A DNA stretch of 64,000 nt from an uncultured Myxococcales bacterium (GCA_937975765.1 CALJUR010000032.1:1-64000), one strand, 5' to 3'; shown: positions 16,858 to 25,468, numbered from the stretch's first letter. The notes: generated by a model from the sequence alone, not told the origin. A program made the numbers and translations.

Positions 16858-16920
16858 CCCGGTTCGAGAAGGGCGACGGGCCTGGTCGCGCACGTTGCCT
16901 TGGGATTCCGGGAGGTTGCT

Positions 16921-17121
16921 ATGCGGTGGCCGGAGGGCCGGTGGTGGACCGTGGGCCGCGTGGCGGGCCTGGCCGCGATGGGAGCGCTGGGAGGCTACCT
17001 GTACTACGCGTTCGTCGGGTGCAGCAGCGGGGGCTGCCCGCTGACGTCCAGCCCGGTGACGACGACGGGGTTCGGGGCCTTGATGGGGCTCAGCCTGGGC
17101 TGGCCCTCGAGGGGTGACTGA
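16921..17121 (+). CDS. DUF6132-like small membrane protein
   Basis: The 66-residue product has a predicted helix (about 11-30) followed by GGYLYYAFVGCSSGGCPLTSSP and a second short hydrophobic helix. The YY..VGCxSGxCPxTSxP signature is the one I associate with DUF6132 proteins, often found beside rhodanese, thioredoxin or sulfur-related genes. Its biochemical role is unknown. GGGAGG precedes the ATG by 5-6 nt. The FmdB-type gene starts two bases after its stop, so the pair is co-expressed. Confidence 0.75.
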   Translation: MRWPEGRWWTVGRVAGLAAMGALGGYLYYAFVGCSSGGCPLTSSPVTTTGFGALMGLSLGWPSRGD

Positions 17122-17123
17122 AG

Positions 17124-17339
17124 ATGCCGATGTACGACTTCCGGTGCCGCGAGTGCGACACCCGGTTCGAGGAACTGGTGCGGGGGCCCTCGGACCAGGA
17201 GAACGTGCGCTGTCCCTCGTGCGGGTCCGCCGAGGTCCAGCGCCAGGTCAGCGCCGCCGCAGTGATGGGGGGCTCGTCGGGGGGCTCCGGGAGGTCCTCT
17301 TCCGCGCCTTCGCGGCCTTCCTGCACGGGGTTCACCTGA
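17124..17339 (+). CDS. FmdB-family zinc-ribbon protein
   Basis: The 71-residue product begins MPMYDFRCRECDTRFEELV with a second CxxC in VRCPSCGS. This is a complete CxxC...CxxC zinc ribbon of the FmdB/CxxC_CXXC_SSSS family (PF09723), proposed regulatory or metal-binding proteins. The tail is Gly/Ser-rich, as in other members. It follows the DUF6132-like gene directly and its ribosome site (GAGGGG) lies within that gene's end. Confidence 0.88.
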   Translation: MPMYDFRCRECDTRFEELVRGPSDQENVRCPSCGSAEVQRQVSAAAVMGGSSGGSGRSSSAPSRPSCTGFT

Positions 17340-17409
17340 GGCTGATCCCCGGGGGGCCGTGCGCCTCTTCAAACCCGCGTTTTCGCAGTGTCCGCCCTGG
17401 GCCGGGATC

Positions 17410-17438
17410 TTGATGCCGGCTGCCGAAGCGCGTACCAT
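17410..17438 (+). promoter_or_regulatory. Promoter of the HEAT-repeat gene
   Basis: TTGATG (17410-17415), 17 nt, TACCAT (17433-17438), 23 nt upstream of the ATG at 17461. Confidence 0.6.
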
Positions 17439-17460
17439 CCCCGCGAACCTGGAGGACGGC

Positions 17461-18228
17461 ATGGGACTGTTCAGCAAGTGGTTCGGCGGCGGCAAGGACG
17501 ACGCGAAGGAGACCGAGACGGCCCCGAAGTCCAGCAGCCTGCCGGCGCCCGTCCAGCGCCTGATCAAGAAGGTCGAGAACAAGTACGGCCAGGCCGGCGA
17601 TCGGCAGGCCGCCATCAAGCAACTGGCGGACATGGGGACCCCCGAGGCCGTGTTCGGCCTGCTGCGCCGCTTCACCTTCCGCATCGAGCAGAGCATCGGC
17701 GACGAGGAGGAGAAGCGCATGGTGTACGACGAGCTCGTGCGCCTGGGCCCGGTGTCGGTGCAGCCCATCCTGGACTTCCTGGAGAAGGAGAACGCGCCCT
17801 TCTGGCCGACGAAGGCGCTGGCCTCGATCCTGGGCGACGAGAGGACGGTCGGACACCTGATCGACATCATCGAGCGCGCCGAGGCGATCTTCGACCGCGA
17901 CATCGAGCGGAAGGTCGAACTGGTGTCGAACCTGCGCGAGTTCCAGGACCCGCGCGTCCGGGACATGCTGCTGGGCTTCCTGACCGGCGACAACGAGGAA
18001 CTGCGCGTGCACGCTTTGGAGGGGCTGGCCGAACTGGGCCGAGACGAGATGGGCGACACGCTGGTCGAACGGCTGCTGGACGAGAACGAGACCCAGCGCG
18101 TCAAGACCACGGTCATCAACCTGATGATCGACAAGAAGTGGAAGGTCAAGCACCACAAGGAAGCCATCCGCAAGGTGATCCCGCAGGCGTACTGGATCGA
18201 CGACGTCGGCGTGATCCACAAGAGGTGA
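17461..18228 (+). CDS. HEAT-repeat protein
   Basis: The 255-residue soluble product starts MGLFSKWFGGGKDD, with a short Lys/Ser/Glu linker to about residue 35. It then has consecutive helical HEAT-like repeats (for example RQAAIKQLADMGTPEAVFGLLRR and NEELRVHALEGLAELGRDEMGDTL). HEAT repeats form a binding solenoid; no catalytic motif is visible. The ATG at 17461 follows GGAGG. An in-frame upstream start at 17359 lies before the promoter and is rejected. The -10 is close to the gene, implying a short leader. Partner unknown. Confidence 0.8.
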   Translation: MGLFSKWFGGGKDDAKETETAPKSSSLPAPVQRLIKKVENKYGQAGDRQAAIKQLADMGTPEAVFGLLRRFTFRIEQSIGDEEEKRMVYDELVRLGPVSVQPILDFLEKENAPFWPTKALASILGDERTVGHLIDIIERAEAIFDRDIERKVELVSNLREFQDPRVRDMLLGFLTGDNEELRVHALEGLAELGRDEMGDTLVERLLDENETQRVKTTVINLMIDKKWKVKHHKEAIRKVIPQAYWIDDVGVIHKR

Positions 18229-18265
18229 GGCACTCCCCTTCCCTCGCCCGTGCTATCCTCCCTGC

Positions 18266-19279
18266 ATGCCACCGACCTTCTCCGAGACGTGGAACCGGGT
18301 GCGCTGGTCGCCGGAAGGCGGCCCGTGCGTGGAGTCGCTGTTCCTGAAGTTCCACCTGCCCGATGGCGCCTTCTGGGCACGCTACACGCTGCGGCGGCCG
18401 CGGCCGGGCACCGGGGAGCCGGTGGGCTGCCTGTGGGCGGTGCTGGCGGAACCGGGCGGCACGGTGGTCGCCTGCGACGTGCACCCGGCGACGGAAGTGG
18501 ACTGCGCGAAGACGCGGTTCTGGCTGCGGATCGGTCCCGGCGAGCTGTCCACAGGACGGGCGACGGGGAAGGTGGCGCGGCTGGTGGCGCCGGACGGGAC
18601 GCCCCGGCCGGGCGAACTGTCGTGGGACCTGTCGTTCGAGACGGGGCCGACGCTGGTGCACCTGCCGCTGAAGTCGCTGTACGACGCGCCGCTGCCGCGC
18701 AACAAGATCGTGTCGCCGATGGTCTCCACGCGGTTCCACGGCACGGTGACCGTGGCGGGCCGGACGATCCGCGTGGAAGGGGCGCCGGGGATGCAGGGTC
18801 ACAACTGGGGTGCGGCGGTGGCACCGTCCTGGGCCTGGAGCCACGTCGCCGGGTTCGAGGGGGAGAAGGACGCCGTCTTCGAGGCGCTGCACAGCCGCCT
18901 TCCGGTGGGACCGGTCGCGATGCCGCTGACCGTGCTGTACCTGCGCCTGAAGGGACGCGACTACGTGCAGAACCAGCCTGCGCGCATGGTGCTGGCACGG
19001 TCGCACCTGGAGGGCCTGGCGTGGCGGTTCGAGGGGGCGATCGGCGCGGTCCGCATGGACGGCGAGGTGACGGCCCGGCGGGAGACGGTCGTGGGGCTGG
19101 ACTACCTGTCGTCCGACGGGCGGACCGTGCGCTGCGTGAACTCGAACCTGGCATCCGCGCGGATCCGGGTGCGCGGGCTGCCGGGCGGGCCCCGCGAACT
19201 GGCCACGAACCACACCGCGACCCTTGAACTGGGCGGCGACGCGGCCCCGAAGGACATCCCCCCCGCCGTCACCGGCTGA
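18266..19279 (+). CDS. CrtC/AttH/Svf1-like lipocalin-type protein (putative)
   Basis: The 337-residue soluble product is beta-rich. The central motif APGMQGHNWGAAVAP (about 174-188) corresponds to the H-x-W-G signature of the CrtC/AttH (hydroxyneurosporene-synthase-like) double-lipocalin superfamily. A typical LFLKFHLPDGAFWARYTLRR N-terminal strand pattern precedes it. Some members hydrate carotenoids; most have no known role. No signal peptide is seen, so it should be cytosolic. No Shine-Dalgarno precedes the ATG: TATCCT at 18254-18259 would place transcription start at or next to the ATG, so a leaderless mRNA is possible. Confidence 0.6.
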   Translation: MPPTFSETWNRVRWSPEGGPCVESLFLKFHLPDGAFWARYTLRRPRPGTGEPVGCLWAVLAEPGGTVVACDVHPATEVDCAKTRFWLRIGPGELSTGRATGKVARLVAPDGTPRPGELSWDLSFETGPTLVHLPLKSLYDAPLPRNKIVSPMVSTRFHGTVTVAGRTIRVEGAPGMQGHNWGAAVAPSWAWSHVAGFEGEKDAVFEALHSRLPVGPVAMPLTVLYLRLKGRDYVQNQPARMVLARSHLEGLAWRFEGAIGAVRMDGEVTARRETVVGLDYLSSDGRTVRCVNSNLASARIRVRGLPGGPRELATNHTATLELGGDAAPKDIPPAVTG

Positions 19280-19293
19280 AAAATCGAAAAATA

Positions 19294-19392
19294 GTGACAG
19301 CCTCCATTTCCAGCGGGCCAACCCGCCGGATTCCTTGAGTACATCGAGTCCCCTGCCCGGATGTTGCGCTGGAAAATGAAAGGGAGGCTGGC
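19294..19392. repeat. Degenerate inverted-repeat element C
   Basis: This AT-richer 99-bp segment lies between convergent genes. It starts GTGACAGCCTCCATTTCCAGC (19294-19314) and ends with an imperfect inverted copy (19368-19392). It contains CCGGATTCCTTGA (19326-19338), identical to 13 bases inside element B (56847-56859), which links it to that family. It ends 2 nt before the dacB stop, so it may also act as a hairpin between the two 3' ends. Confidence 0.6.
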
Positions 19393-19393
19393 C

Positions 19394-20980
19394 CTAATTC
19401 CCGGGGGACGGCGGCCGGGCACCGTATTGGCGCCAGGCCTCCAGCAGCGCGGCGTCGGTGGCCTGGCGGGCGGCAGCGCGATCCAGCGCGGGGCAGGTGG
19501 AATCCCGGGTGTCCGGTTGCGGGCACGCGGAGGCGTTGACCAGCACCGCGAACTCCAGTGCCCGGCCGCCGGGTAGGTCCATCAGGCCCGCCAGGGTCAC
19601 CGCGTCGTCCAGGGTCCCTGTCTTGGCGTGCAACCGGCCGGCCAGCGGCGACCCCTTCAGGCGCTTCTTCAGCGTGCCGTCCATCCCGGCCGAAGGCAGG
19701 GCCTCCAGGATGGCCTCGCCTGCGGGGGACGTCCGCAGCCAGTGCAGCAGCGCCACGGTGGCCCGCGCCGACACGACGTTCGCGTCATACAGCCCCGATC
19801 CGTTCGCGAACCGGAACTCTCGGCGCGGCAGGCCGACCGGGTCGCCCAGGAACGCCGCCATCACGCGCGGGCCCTCGGCGAACCCGACGGGCGTCGCTCC
19901 GGACGCGTGCGCCCCGACCAGCCGCAGCAGCGTCTCGGCCATCGGGTTCACGCTGTCCTTCAGCATCGGCACCAGGATGTCGCGCAGCGGCGGACTCTCC
20001 CGCCCGCACAGGACCCGGGCCCCGGTCGGCGGAGGCGGCACCCCGGGCGTCCCCTCGCCGACCTTCACGCCGGCCGCCCGCAGCGCGCTCCGGAACGCCC
20101 CTGCCGCGTGCCCCCCCGGGTCCGGCACCCGGAAGGACTGGACCACCGGCTTCTTCGCGGTAAACCGGCCGGACAGGCGCAGGACCAGCCGGCCCTCGGC
20201 GTCGATTTCCGCGTTGATGGCGAACCGCACCATCGCAGGCCCCCGGCCCTTCGCTACCGCGTCGGGCCGCCCCTCCTTCCCCTTCCCCTTCCCCTTCACC
20301 CGGGCCGGGGCCGCCGCGGCCGTGACCGCGTGGTTGACCACCACCACCCGGTCGGACGACGTGGACAGCACCGCTCGCGGGGGCTGGCCCGGCTGGCCCC
20401 GCGACACCGTCAGCGTCACCGCCCCGCGATCGACTTCGAACGACGACACCCCGGCCCGGTAGGGCGCCAGCGCCCCCTTGTGGTCGTATGCCGGCGGCTC
20501 GCTCTCCGCCGTGAAGGGACCGACCTCGACCCGCAGTTCGCCAGCCTCGGTCACGCCCTTCGCACGGACGCACCGCGCCAGTTCCTGCAGGTCCCCGGCG
20601 GCGATCGTCGGGTCCCCGCCGGGCGTCACCACCAGGGCGTCCACGCGCGCCCCCTCGCCCACGGCCGACGCCGTGGTCCGGAAGGTCCGGTCGGGTCCCA
20701 GCGCGTGCACCGCCGCGGCCGCCGTGAACACCTTCGTCACCGAGGCCGGGTTCAGCAGCGCGTCCCCGTGCAGCGTCGCCACCGTCTTGCCGTCGATCGC
20801 GAAGACCGCCCCGACCCGCGCGCCCGCGGCCTCCAGCGCCTTCAGCGGCGCCAGGATCGCGTCGCCGGCCCGTTCCTGCGCCGCGACGCCCGCGGCGGGC
20901 AGCAGCACCACCAGCAGCAGGGCCGCCGGCACGATCGCGTGGAACCAGTGTCGTGGTCGGGGCACCGTACGTCGCTCCAT
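19394..20980 (-). CDS. dacB: D-alanyl-D-alanine carboxypeptidase/endopeptidase (PBP4 type, S13)
   Basis: The 528-residue periplasmic enzyme has an N-terminal signal segment (~11-34). The active-site SxxK is S80-V-T-K83 in LLNPASVTKVFTAAAA. SVN lies in KDSVNPMAETLL and the KTG triad in HAKTGTLDDA. These define peptidase S13, which trims or cross-link-cleaves peptidoglycan stem peptides. The domain inserted between SxxK and SVN contains a basic run (VKGKGKGKEG) not usual for the family. The ATG at 20980 is chosen over the longer frame because it gives a normal signal peptide. It is 42 nt after the FGE-type gene and probably in its operon. Confidence 0.9.
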   Translation of the reverse strand: MERRTVPRPRHWFHAIVPAALLLVVLLPAAGVAAQERAGDAILAPLKALEAAGARVGAVFAIDGKTVATLHGDALLNPASVTKVFTAAAAVHALGPDRTFRTTASAVGEGARVDALVVTPGGDPTIAAGDLQELARCVRAKGVTEAGELRVEVGPFTAESEPPAYDHKGALAPYRAGVSSFEVDRGAVTLTVSRGQPGQPPRAVLSTSSDRVVVVNHAVTAAAAPARVKGKGKGKEGRPDAVAKGRGPAMVRFAINAEIDAEGRLVLRLSGRFTAKKPVVQSFRVPDPGGHAAGAFRSALRAAGVKVGEGTPGVPPPPTGARVLCGRESPPLRDILVPMLKDSVNPMAETLLRLVGAHASGATPVGFAEGPRVMAAFLGDPVGLPRREFRFANGSGLYDANVVSARATVALLHWLRTSPAGEAILEALPSAGMDGTLKKRLKGSPLAGRLHAKTGTLDDAVTLAGLMDLPGGRALEFAVLVNASACPQPDTRDSTCPALDRAAARQATDAALLEAWRQYGARPPSPGN

Positions 20981-21022
20981 GGTTTCTTCAGGGGCGGGGA
21001 AGGCGGGCACCACCGATCCGGT

Positions 21023-22123
21023 TCATTCCCCGTATGCCTTGTCAGCCGCGCATCGGAAGCCTACGTCGTTGAACATCTGGTTCGGCGCCCTCGAGGTCCG
21101 GGCCCACGTGCGGGCCGAGCAAACCTGGGCGCCCTTGGTCAGGTAGGACCCGCCGCGTGTCATCCGGTACCCGGTGCTGTCCTTCACGAACAAGTCCTTC
21201 GCATCGACCGGCGTCGCGTGCCGGAAGCACCGCGGGATCCCCGCCGGCGGGAACTCGCCCTTGCACTGCGCGAAGCAGCCGTCCCCGGCGTTCGCGCACT
21301 CGGGACACTGGGTGTAACAGTTCTCGACGCACGTCAGGTCCGTGCACCCGTAGCAGTCGCAGGTGGCCGATTGGAACAGGGAGGCGCAGGTCAGGTCCTC
21401 CTGGTACCAGCCGTCCACCCACTCGGCCACGTTGCCGGCCAGATTGTAGATGCGCGTGGCCTCGTCCCCCGCCTTCTCCTGGACCCAGTCGTCCGTGGTC
21501 GCGTCCACGTTCATGGTGGTGTTCTGGTTGTTGCACTGCGCCAGGGCGACCTGGAGAACCGGGTTGTTGCACAACTCGATCGACGTCGCACCGTCCCGGA
21601 TCGTCGTGCTGCGCTTCGCCGTCCAGTCGGTGGCGGCCGGACCGGCCGCGGCACGCTCCCACTCCAGTTCGGTCGGCAACCGCTTGCCGACCCACTTGCA
21701 ATACCGATCGGCCAGCGCCCACGTCACCTGCAGAACCGGGTAGTCGTCGAAGTCGGAATTTCCGTAGTAGTCGGGCATCGTCGTGGTGCCGGTCCCCTTC
21801 TGGTCGCAGCCCCCCGCCTCCTTGCAGAAGTACCGGAACTGGCCGTTCGTGACCTCGTTGCTGTCGATCCAGAACGTGGGCAGTTCCTTCACTTCCACCA
21901 CCGGCCACAACTTCGGCAGGTTGGTGACCTGTTTCGAGGTGCCGACCCCGGCGCAGTCCTCCATCGTCGTGCCGATGCCCAGGCAGTACTCCTCGGCGCC
22001 GAACACGTACGGACCGCCCTCGATCCGCACCATCGCCGTCGGCGGCGGCGGCTCGATGCCCGATATGCACGCCGCCACCAGGGCGCAGGCCGCCAGCGCC
22101 GAGTATCCCAAGAATCGAGTCAT
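21023..22123 (-). CDS. Formylglycine-generating-enzyme-fold lipoprotein with Cys-rich insert
   Basis: The product has 366 residues. The lipobox CALVAAC (Cys about 19) shows membrane anchoring. The FGE/sulfatase-modifying-factor domain (PF03781) is present: MVRIEGGPYVFG, FWIDSNEVTNGQFRYF, YPVLQVTWALADRYCKWVGKRLPTELEWERAA, NLAGNVAEWVDGWY, MTRGGSYLTKG and the final VGFRC. About 35 residues between WYQEDL and the RGG motif form a very Cys-rich insertion (CDCYGCTDLTCVENC... pattern). Such bacterial homologues are mostly non-sulfatase, surface or signalling proteins. GGAGGCGGGG precedes the ATG. It lies 10 nt after the PEGA gene. Confidence 0.87.
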   Translation of the reverse strand: MTRFLGYSALAACALVAACISGIEPPPPTAMVRIEGGPYVFGAEEYCLGIGTTMEDCAGVGTSKQVTNLPKLWPVVEVKELPTFWIDSNEVTNGQFRYFCKEAGGCDQKGTGTTTMPDYYGNSDFDDYPVLQVTWALADRYCKWVGKRLPTELEWERAAAGPAATDWTAKRSTTIRDGATSIELCNNPVLQVALAQCNNQNTTMNVDATTDDWVQEKAGDEATRIYNLAGNVAEWVDGWYQEDLTCASLFQSATCDCYGCTDLTCVENCYTQCPECANAGDGCFAQCKGEFPPAGIPRCFRHATPVDAKDLFVKDSTGYRMTRGGSYLTKGAQVCSARTWARTSRAPNQMFNDVGFRCAADKAYGE

Positions 22124-22133
22124 CCCCGCCTCC

Positions 22134-23444
22134 TCACCAGGTCCCCGACGCACCCACCATGACCCCCCCGCCGCCAGGCGTCGGGCCCGCCATGGGTATC
22201 GGCAGCCGATCGTCCTTGACCAGGTCCGCCGACCGCACCTCCGACCGCACGGCCTCCCAGATGATCAGCGCCGTGCCGATCGCCAGCAGGCCCCCTCCCA
22301 CGCCATAGCCCACGTAGGACCATTTCCGGTAGGTCTTGAAGTCGCCGCTGGCCTCCTTGGGGGGGAAATAGGCGTCGGATCCCTTGTACTCCTTGTTCGC
22401 CATCGTCTGCAGCCAGTACCCGGCACCGACGCACCCGCCGCCCAGGATCAGCGACGTGATGCCCAGGCCGCCGCGCCACGAGAACGACTTGTTGGCCAGT
22501 TTCAGGTCCAGTTTGACGTCCGTCACCACGCCGGCGCGGACCGTGACGGCCTGCGACTCCTGGGTGTAGTCCTCCTTCTCGACCACGACCTGGTGCACGC
22601 CCGCCTCGACCGGCAGCGGTTCGGTGAACGGGGACACCGCGACGACCTTGCCGTCGATGTAGATGCGGGCCTTGCGGATGTTGGTCTTCACCCGCACGAA
22701 GCCGTCGTTCTTGATCTTCTCCATCGCGAACGTCAGCCGCAGGGCGTCCCGGGACCGCACCACGAACTCGCGCTCGAATCCCTGGTAGCCCTTCTTCTGC
22801 AGGAACACCTTGTGGGTGCCGGCGGGCAGGTGGGTCTGGTAGGGGGTGGTCCCCAGCACCTTGACCGGGTCGTTGACGTAGATCTCGGCGCCGGACGGGT
22901 CCGAGTCGATCGTGACCTCGGGCAGCGCCAGGAAGGCCTTCTCCTTCAGCACCTCGATGGTGCGCGCCACGTCGGCGGCATCGGGGGCGTCGGTGCCGTA
23001 GTTCTGCGCCTTGTACAGGTCCAGGTAGGCCTTGTAGGTGGCGCCGGCCTTCTCGTACTCGGCCGCCTTCTCCCACGCCTTGGCCGCGTTGAACAGGTTC
23101 GACGGGTGCGCGAACAGGGCCTGTGCCTTCTCGAAGGCCGCGGCGGCCTCGACGTACTTCCCCTCGTCGTACAGCGCCTGTCCCTGGGCCGCCATCGCGC
23201 GGGCCTGGTCCTTGGGATCCTCGGCGACGGGCGGCGCCTTGGTCACGGGGGCCGGCGCGGTCGCCTCCGGCACGGGGGCGGGGGCCTCGGCCGGAACCGG
23301 CGCGGGCTCGACTGCCGCGGGCTCGACCGGCGCGGGCGGGGGCGTCGCGTCGGAGGGCTGGGGCGCCTGGGCCAGGACCGCCGCGGGGATCATGGCAGCC
23401 ACCAGCGCGGCCAGCGCGGCCCTCCGCATCGTCGTTCGCATCAT
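22134..23444 (-). CDS. PEGA-domain, TPR-containing exported protein
   Basis: The product has 436 residues: a signal peptide (~1-22), a Pro/Ala/Glu-rich linker, and TPR-like helices (AMAAQGQALYDEGKYVEAAAAFEKA). Two PEGA-type beta domains follow (VTIDSDPSGAEIYVN...GTTPYQTHLPAGTHKVFLQKKGY and a second copy from VRVKTNIRKARIYIDG). Two hydrophobic helices close the protein (~325-350 and ~380-400). PEGA domains are common in surface proteins of Myxococcota and related groups. The ATG at 23444 is preferred over the GTG at 23447 because GGGAGA is then 5 nt upstream. First gene of the PEGA-FGE-dacB unit. Confidence 0.82.
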   Translation of the reverse strand: MMRTTMRRAALAALVAAMIPAAVLAQAPQPSDATPPPAPVEPAAVEPAPVPAEAPAPVPEATAPAPVTKAPPVAEDPKDQARAMAAQGQALYDEGKYVEAAAAFEKAQALFAHPSNLFNAAKAWEKAAEYEKAGATYKAYLDLYKAQNYGTDAPDAADVARTIEVLKEKAFLALPEVTIDSDPSGAEIYVNDPVKVLGTTPYQTHLPAGTHKVFLQKKGYQGFEREFVVRSRDALRLTFAMEKIKNDGFVRVKTNIRKARIYIDGKVVAVSPFTEPLPVEAGVHQVVVEKEDYTQESQAVTVRAGVVTDVKLDLKLANKSFSWRGGLGITSLILGGGCVGAGYWLQTMANKEYKGSDAYFPPKEASGDFKTYRKWSYVGYGVGGGLLAIGTALIIWEAVRSEVRSADLVKDDRLPIPMAGPTPGGGGVMVGASGTW

Positions 23445-23531
23445 CACGTTCTCCCAGGCTGGATGGGCCGGTCCCGAAAGTGCAAGGGCGCTTCAGCCCG
23501 GGACCTCCGGGACCGTCTCGATACGGGTAGA

Positions 23532-23560
23532 ATGGTAGGGTGACCCCCCTGGGGTGTCAA
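23532..23560 (-). promoter_or_regulatory. Promoter of the PEGA-FGE-dacB operon
   Basis: Minus strand: a perfect TTGACA (23560-23555), 17 nt, TACCAT (23537-23532), about 88 nt upstream of the ATG. On the other strand TAGAAT (23528-23533) could serve the divergent aldo/keto reductase, but it lacks a good -35. Confidence 0.7.
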
Positions 23561-23603
23561 GGAAGGCCGGCCCCCGGGACCCTGCAGATCAACGGGAGGA
23601 GCG

Positions 23604-24539
23604 ATGCGGTATCGACGGCTGGGAAAGGCGGGTTTCGACGTGTCGGTGGTGGCGGTCGGCACGTGGGCGATGGGGGGCCAGGACTTCGGGCGGACGGACG
23701 ACCGGGACTCGGTCAAGGCGATCCACCGCGCCCTGGACCTGGGCGTCACCTTCTTCGACACCGCACCCATCTATGGCGTTGGCCGTGCCGAAGAGGTGCT
23801 GGGCGAGGCGCTGACGGGAATCCGGAAGGACGTGCGGATCGCGACGAAGTGCGGGCCGGTCGAGCCGCGGCCCGGGCTGCTGCGGATGGACTACTCGCCG
23901 GAAGGCCTGGTGGCGCAGGTGGACGCCAGCCTGCGGCGGCTGCGCACGGACGTGATCGACCTGCTGCAGATGCACTGGCCCGACCCGTCCTGGCCCGTCG
24001 AGGACGCGGTCGGCGCAATGGCCCGGCTGGTTCAGGCCGGCAAGGTGCTGGCGATCGGCGTTTCCAACATGCAGCCGGAAGAACTGCGGCGCGCCATCGC
24101 GGCCGGCCCCGTGGTGTCGGTGCAGGAGGCGTACAGCCTGCTGAACCGCACTTTCGAGAAGGAACTGCTGCCGATCTGTCGCCAGAACGACCTGGCGGTG
24201 CTGGCGTACGAACCCCTGGCGCGCGGCCTGCTGACGGGCAAGTTCACCCCGGCCTGGCGCTTCCAGCCCGGAGACGTCCGGGCGACCGACCCGAGGTTCC
24301 AGGGCGAGGCGTTCCTGGAGAACCTGAAGGCGGCCGACCGCGTGGCTTCGGTGGCCCGGATGCAGGGGTTGCCGTCGTCGCAGGCGTCCGTCGCGTGGGT
24401 GCTGGCCCGATCCGGGATCACCACCGCGCTGTGCGGCGCCAAGACCGCGGCCCACGCGGCCGAGAACGCCCGTGCCGGCGACCTGGATCCCGACCCGACC
24501 CTGCTGGCCGACCTGGAGCGCGCTGCCGGGATCCCCTGA
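23604..24539 (+). CDS. Aldo/keto reductase
   Basis: This 311-residue cytosolic NAD(P)H-dependent oxidoreductase has a TIM-barrel sequence and the full catalytic tetrad: Asp and Tyr in FFDTAPIYGVGRAEE, Lys in RIATKCG, His in LLQMHWPD. The late nucleotide-binding segment (ITTALCGAKTAAHAAENARAG) is also typical. It resembles the YajO/Tas-type subgroup. Substrate is unknown. GGGAGGA lies 5 nt before the ATG. It is divergent from the PEGA operon and monocistronic. Confidence 0.92.
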   Translation: MRYRRLGKAGFDVSVVAVGTWAMGGQDFGRTDDRDSVKAIHRALDLGVTFFDTAPIYGVGRAEEVLGEALTGIRKDVRIATKCGPVEPRPGLLRMDYSPEGLVAQVDASLRRLRTDVIDLLQMHWPDPSWPVEDAVGAMARLVQAGKVLAIGVSNMQPEELRRAIAAGPVVSVQEAYSLLNRTFEKELLPICRQNDLAVLAYEPLARGLLTGKFTPAWRFQPGDVRATDPRFQGEAFLENLKAADRVASVARMQGLPSSQASVAWVLARSGITTALCGAKTAAHAAENARAGDLDPDPTLLADLERAAGIP

Positions 24540-24655
24540 CGATCGTCCTGCCCTTTCCGCAGGAATCGCACCGGGCCCGAAGGCGATCGAAGGCCGCCCC
24601 TCCCTCCTCCGCGAAGGCCCCGCGCCGCGACAGGACTTGTGGCGAATCCTTGGAA

Positions 24656-25432
24656 CTAGGGTTCCCGGCCGCGCTGGGCGGCGCGGCGACCCGGGCGGGC
24701 CCGCCAGGCCAGGACGACCAGCCATTCGGCCGGCCCCATCACCACGTAGGCGGTGCCCAGAGCCAGCAGCACCGCGCTGGCTCGCGTCTTGACGACGGCG
24801 ATCAGCACCAGTCCCAGCGCCACCAGGATCATGGCCTTCCCCGGCACCGAGACGCGGACGTGCTTGAAGTTCCGGTAGCGGATCGTGCTGACCATCAGCA
24901 TCGCGCCCGTCAGCATCGCGGTCCCGGTCAGGACCAGGCGCACCGGGTCGCCGATACCCAGGTCCACGCACGTCCAGACCAGGGTCGCCACGATGCCGGC
25001 CGCGCCGGGAATCGGCAGCCCGGTGAAGAAGTGCGACGGGGTGCGCGCCCGGTCGGCCTGCACGTTGAAGCGCGCCAACCGCATCGCGCCGCAGGCCACG
25101 TAGACGAAGGCCAGCAGCAGGCCCGCGTAACCGCCGCCGCGATCCAGTTGACCCAGCGCGAAGGCGTATGCCAGCACGGCCGGCGCCATCCCGAAGGACA
25201 GCACGTCGGCCAGGGAGTCCAACTGGACGCCGAACTTCGTCTCGGTGCGCGTCATGCGCGCGACGCGGCCGTCGAGGCCGTCCGCGATGGCCGCCATCAG
25301 GATGGCCAGCGCCGCCCGGCGGAAGGCCTCCGCCGTGCCCTCCATCGCCCAGACCACCGCGATCATCCCGAACAGCACGCTGCTGAGCGTGAACAGGTTG
25401 GGGAGGATGTACTTGCTTTTGCGAAGGTCCAT
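24656..25432 (-). CDS. pssA: CDP-diacylglycerol-serine O-phosphatidyltransferase
   Basis: The 258-residue integral membrane enzyme carries the CDP-alcohol phosphotransferase motif D-x2-D-G-x2-A-R-x9-G-x3-D-x3-D, seen in IADGLDGRVARM and KFGVQLDSLAD (~50-77). It has about eight hydrophobic helices. The start MDLRKSKYILPNLFTLSSVLFG is characteristic of PssA, which makes phosphatidylserine from CDP-diacylglycerol and serine, the precursor of phosphatidylethanolamine. The usual partner psd is not adjacent. The longer frame upstream is a GC-shadow. Confidence 0.92.
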   Translation of the reverse strand: MDLRKSKYILPNLFTLSSVLFGMIAVVWAMEGTAEAFRRAALAILMAAIADGLDGRVARMTRTETKFGVQLDSLADVLSFGMAPAVLAYAFALGQLDRGGGYAGLLLAFVYVACGAMRLARFNVQADRARTPSHFFTGLPIPGAAGIVATLVWTCVDLGIGDPVRLVLTGTAMLTGAMLMVSTIRYRNFKHVRVSVPGKAMILVALGLVLIAVVKTRASAVLLALGTAYVVMGPAEWLVVLAWRARPGRRAAQRGREP

Positions 25433-25439
25433 CGGGGGA

Positions 25440-25468
25440 AGGTTACGCCGGTCGGGGCCCGATGGCAA
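25440..25468 (-). promoter_or_regulatory. Promoter of pssA
   Basis: Minus strand: TTGCCA (25468-25463), 17 nt, TAACCT (25445-25440). The -10 lies only 7 nt upstream of the ATG, so the transcript would have almost no leader. Confidence 0.5.

Noticed and set aside
16859..16875. GGTTCGAGAA resembling a tRNA T-loop
   Set aside because: No matching acceptor, D or anticodon arms around it; no tRNA was recognised anywhere in the window.
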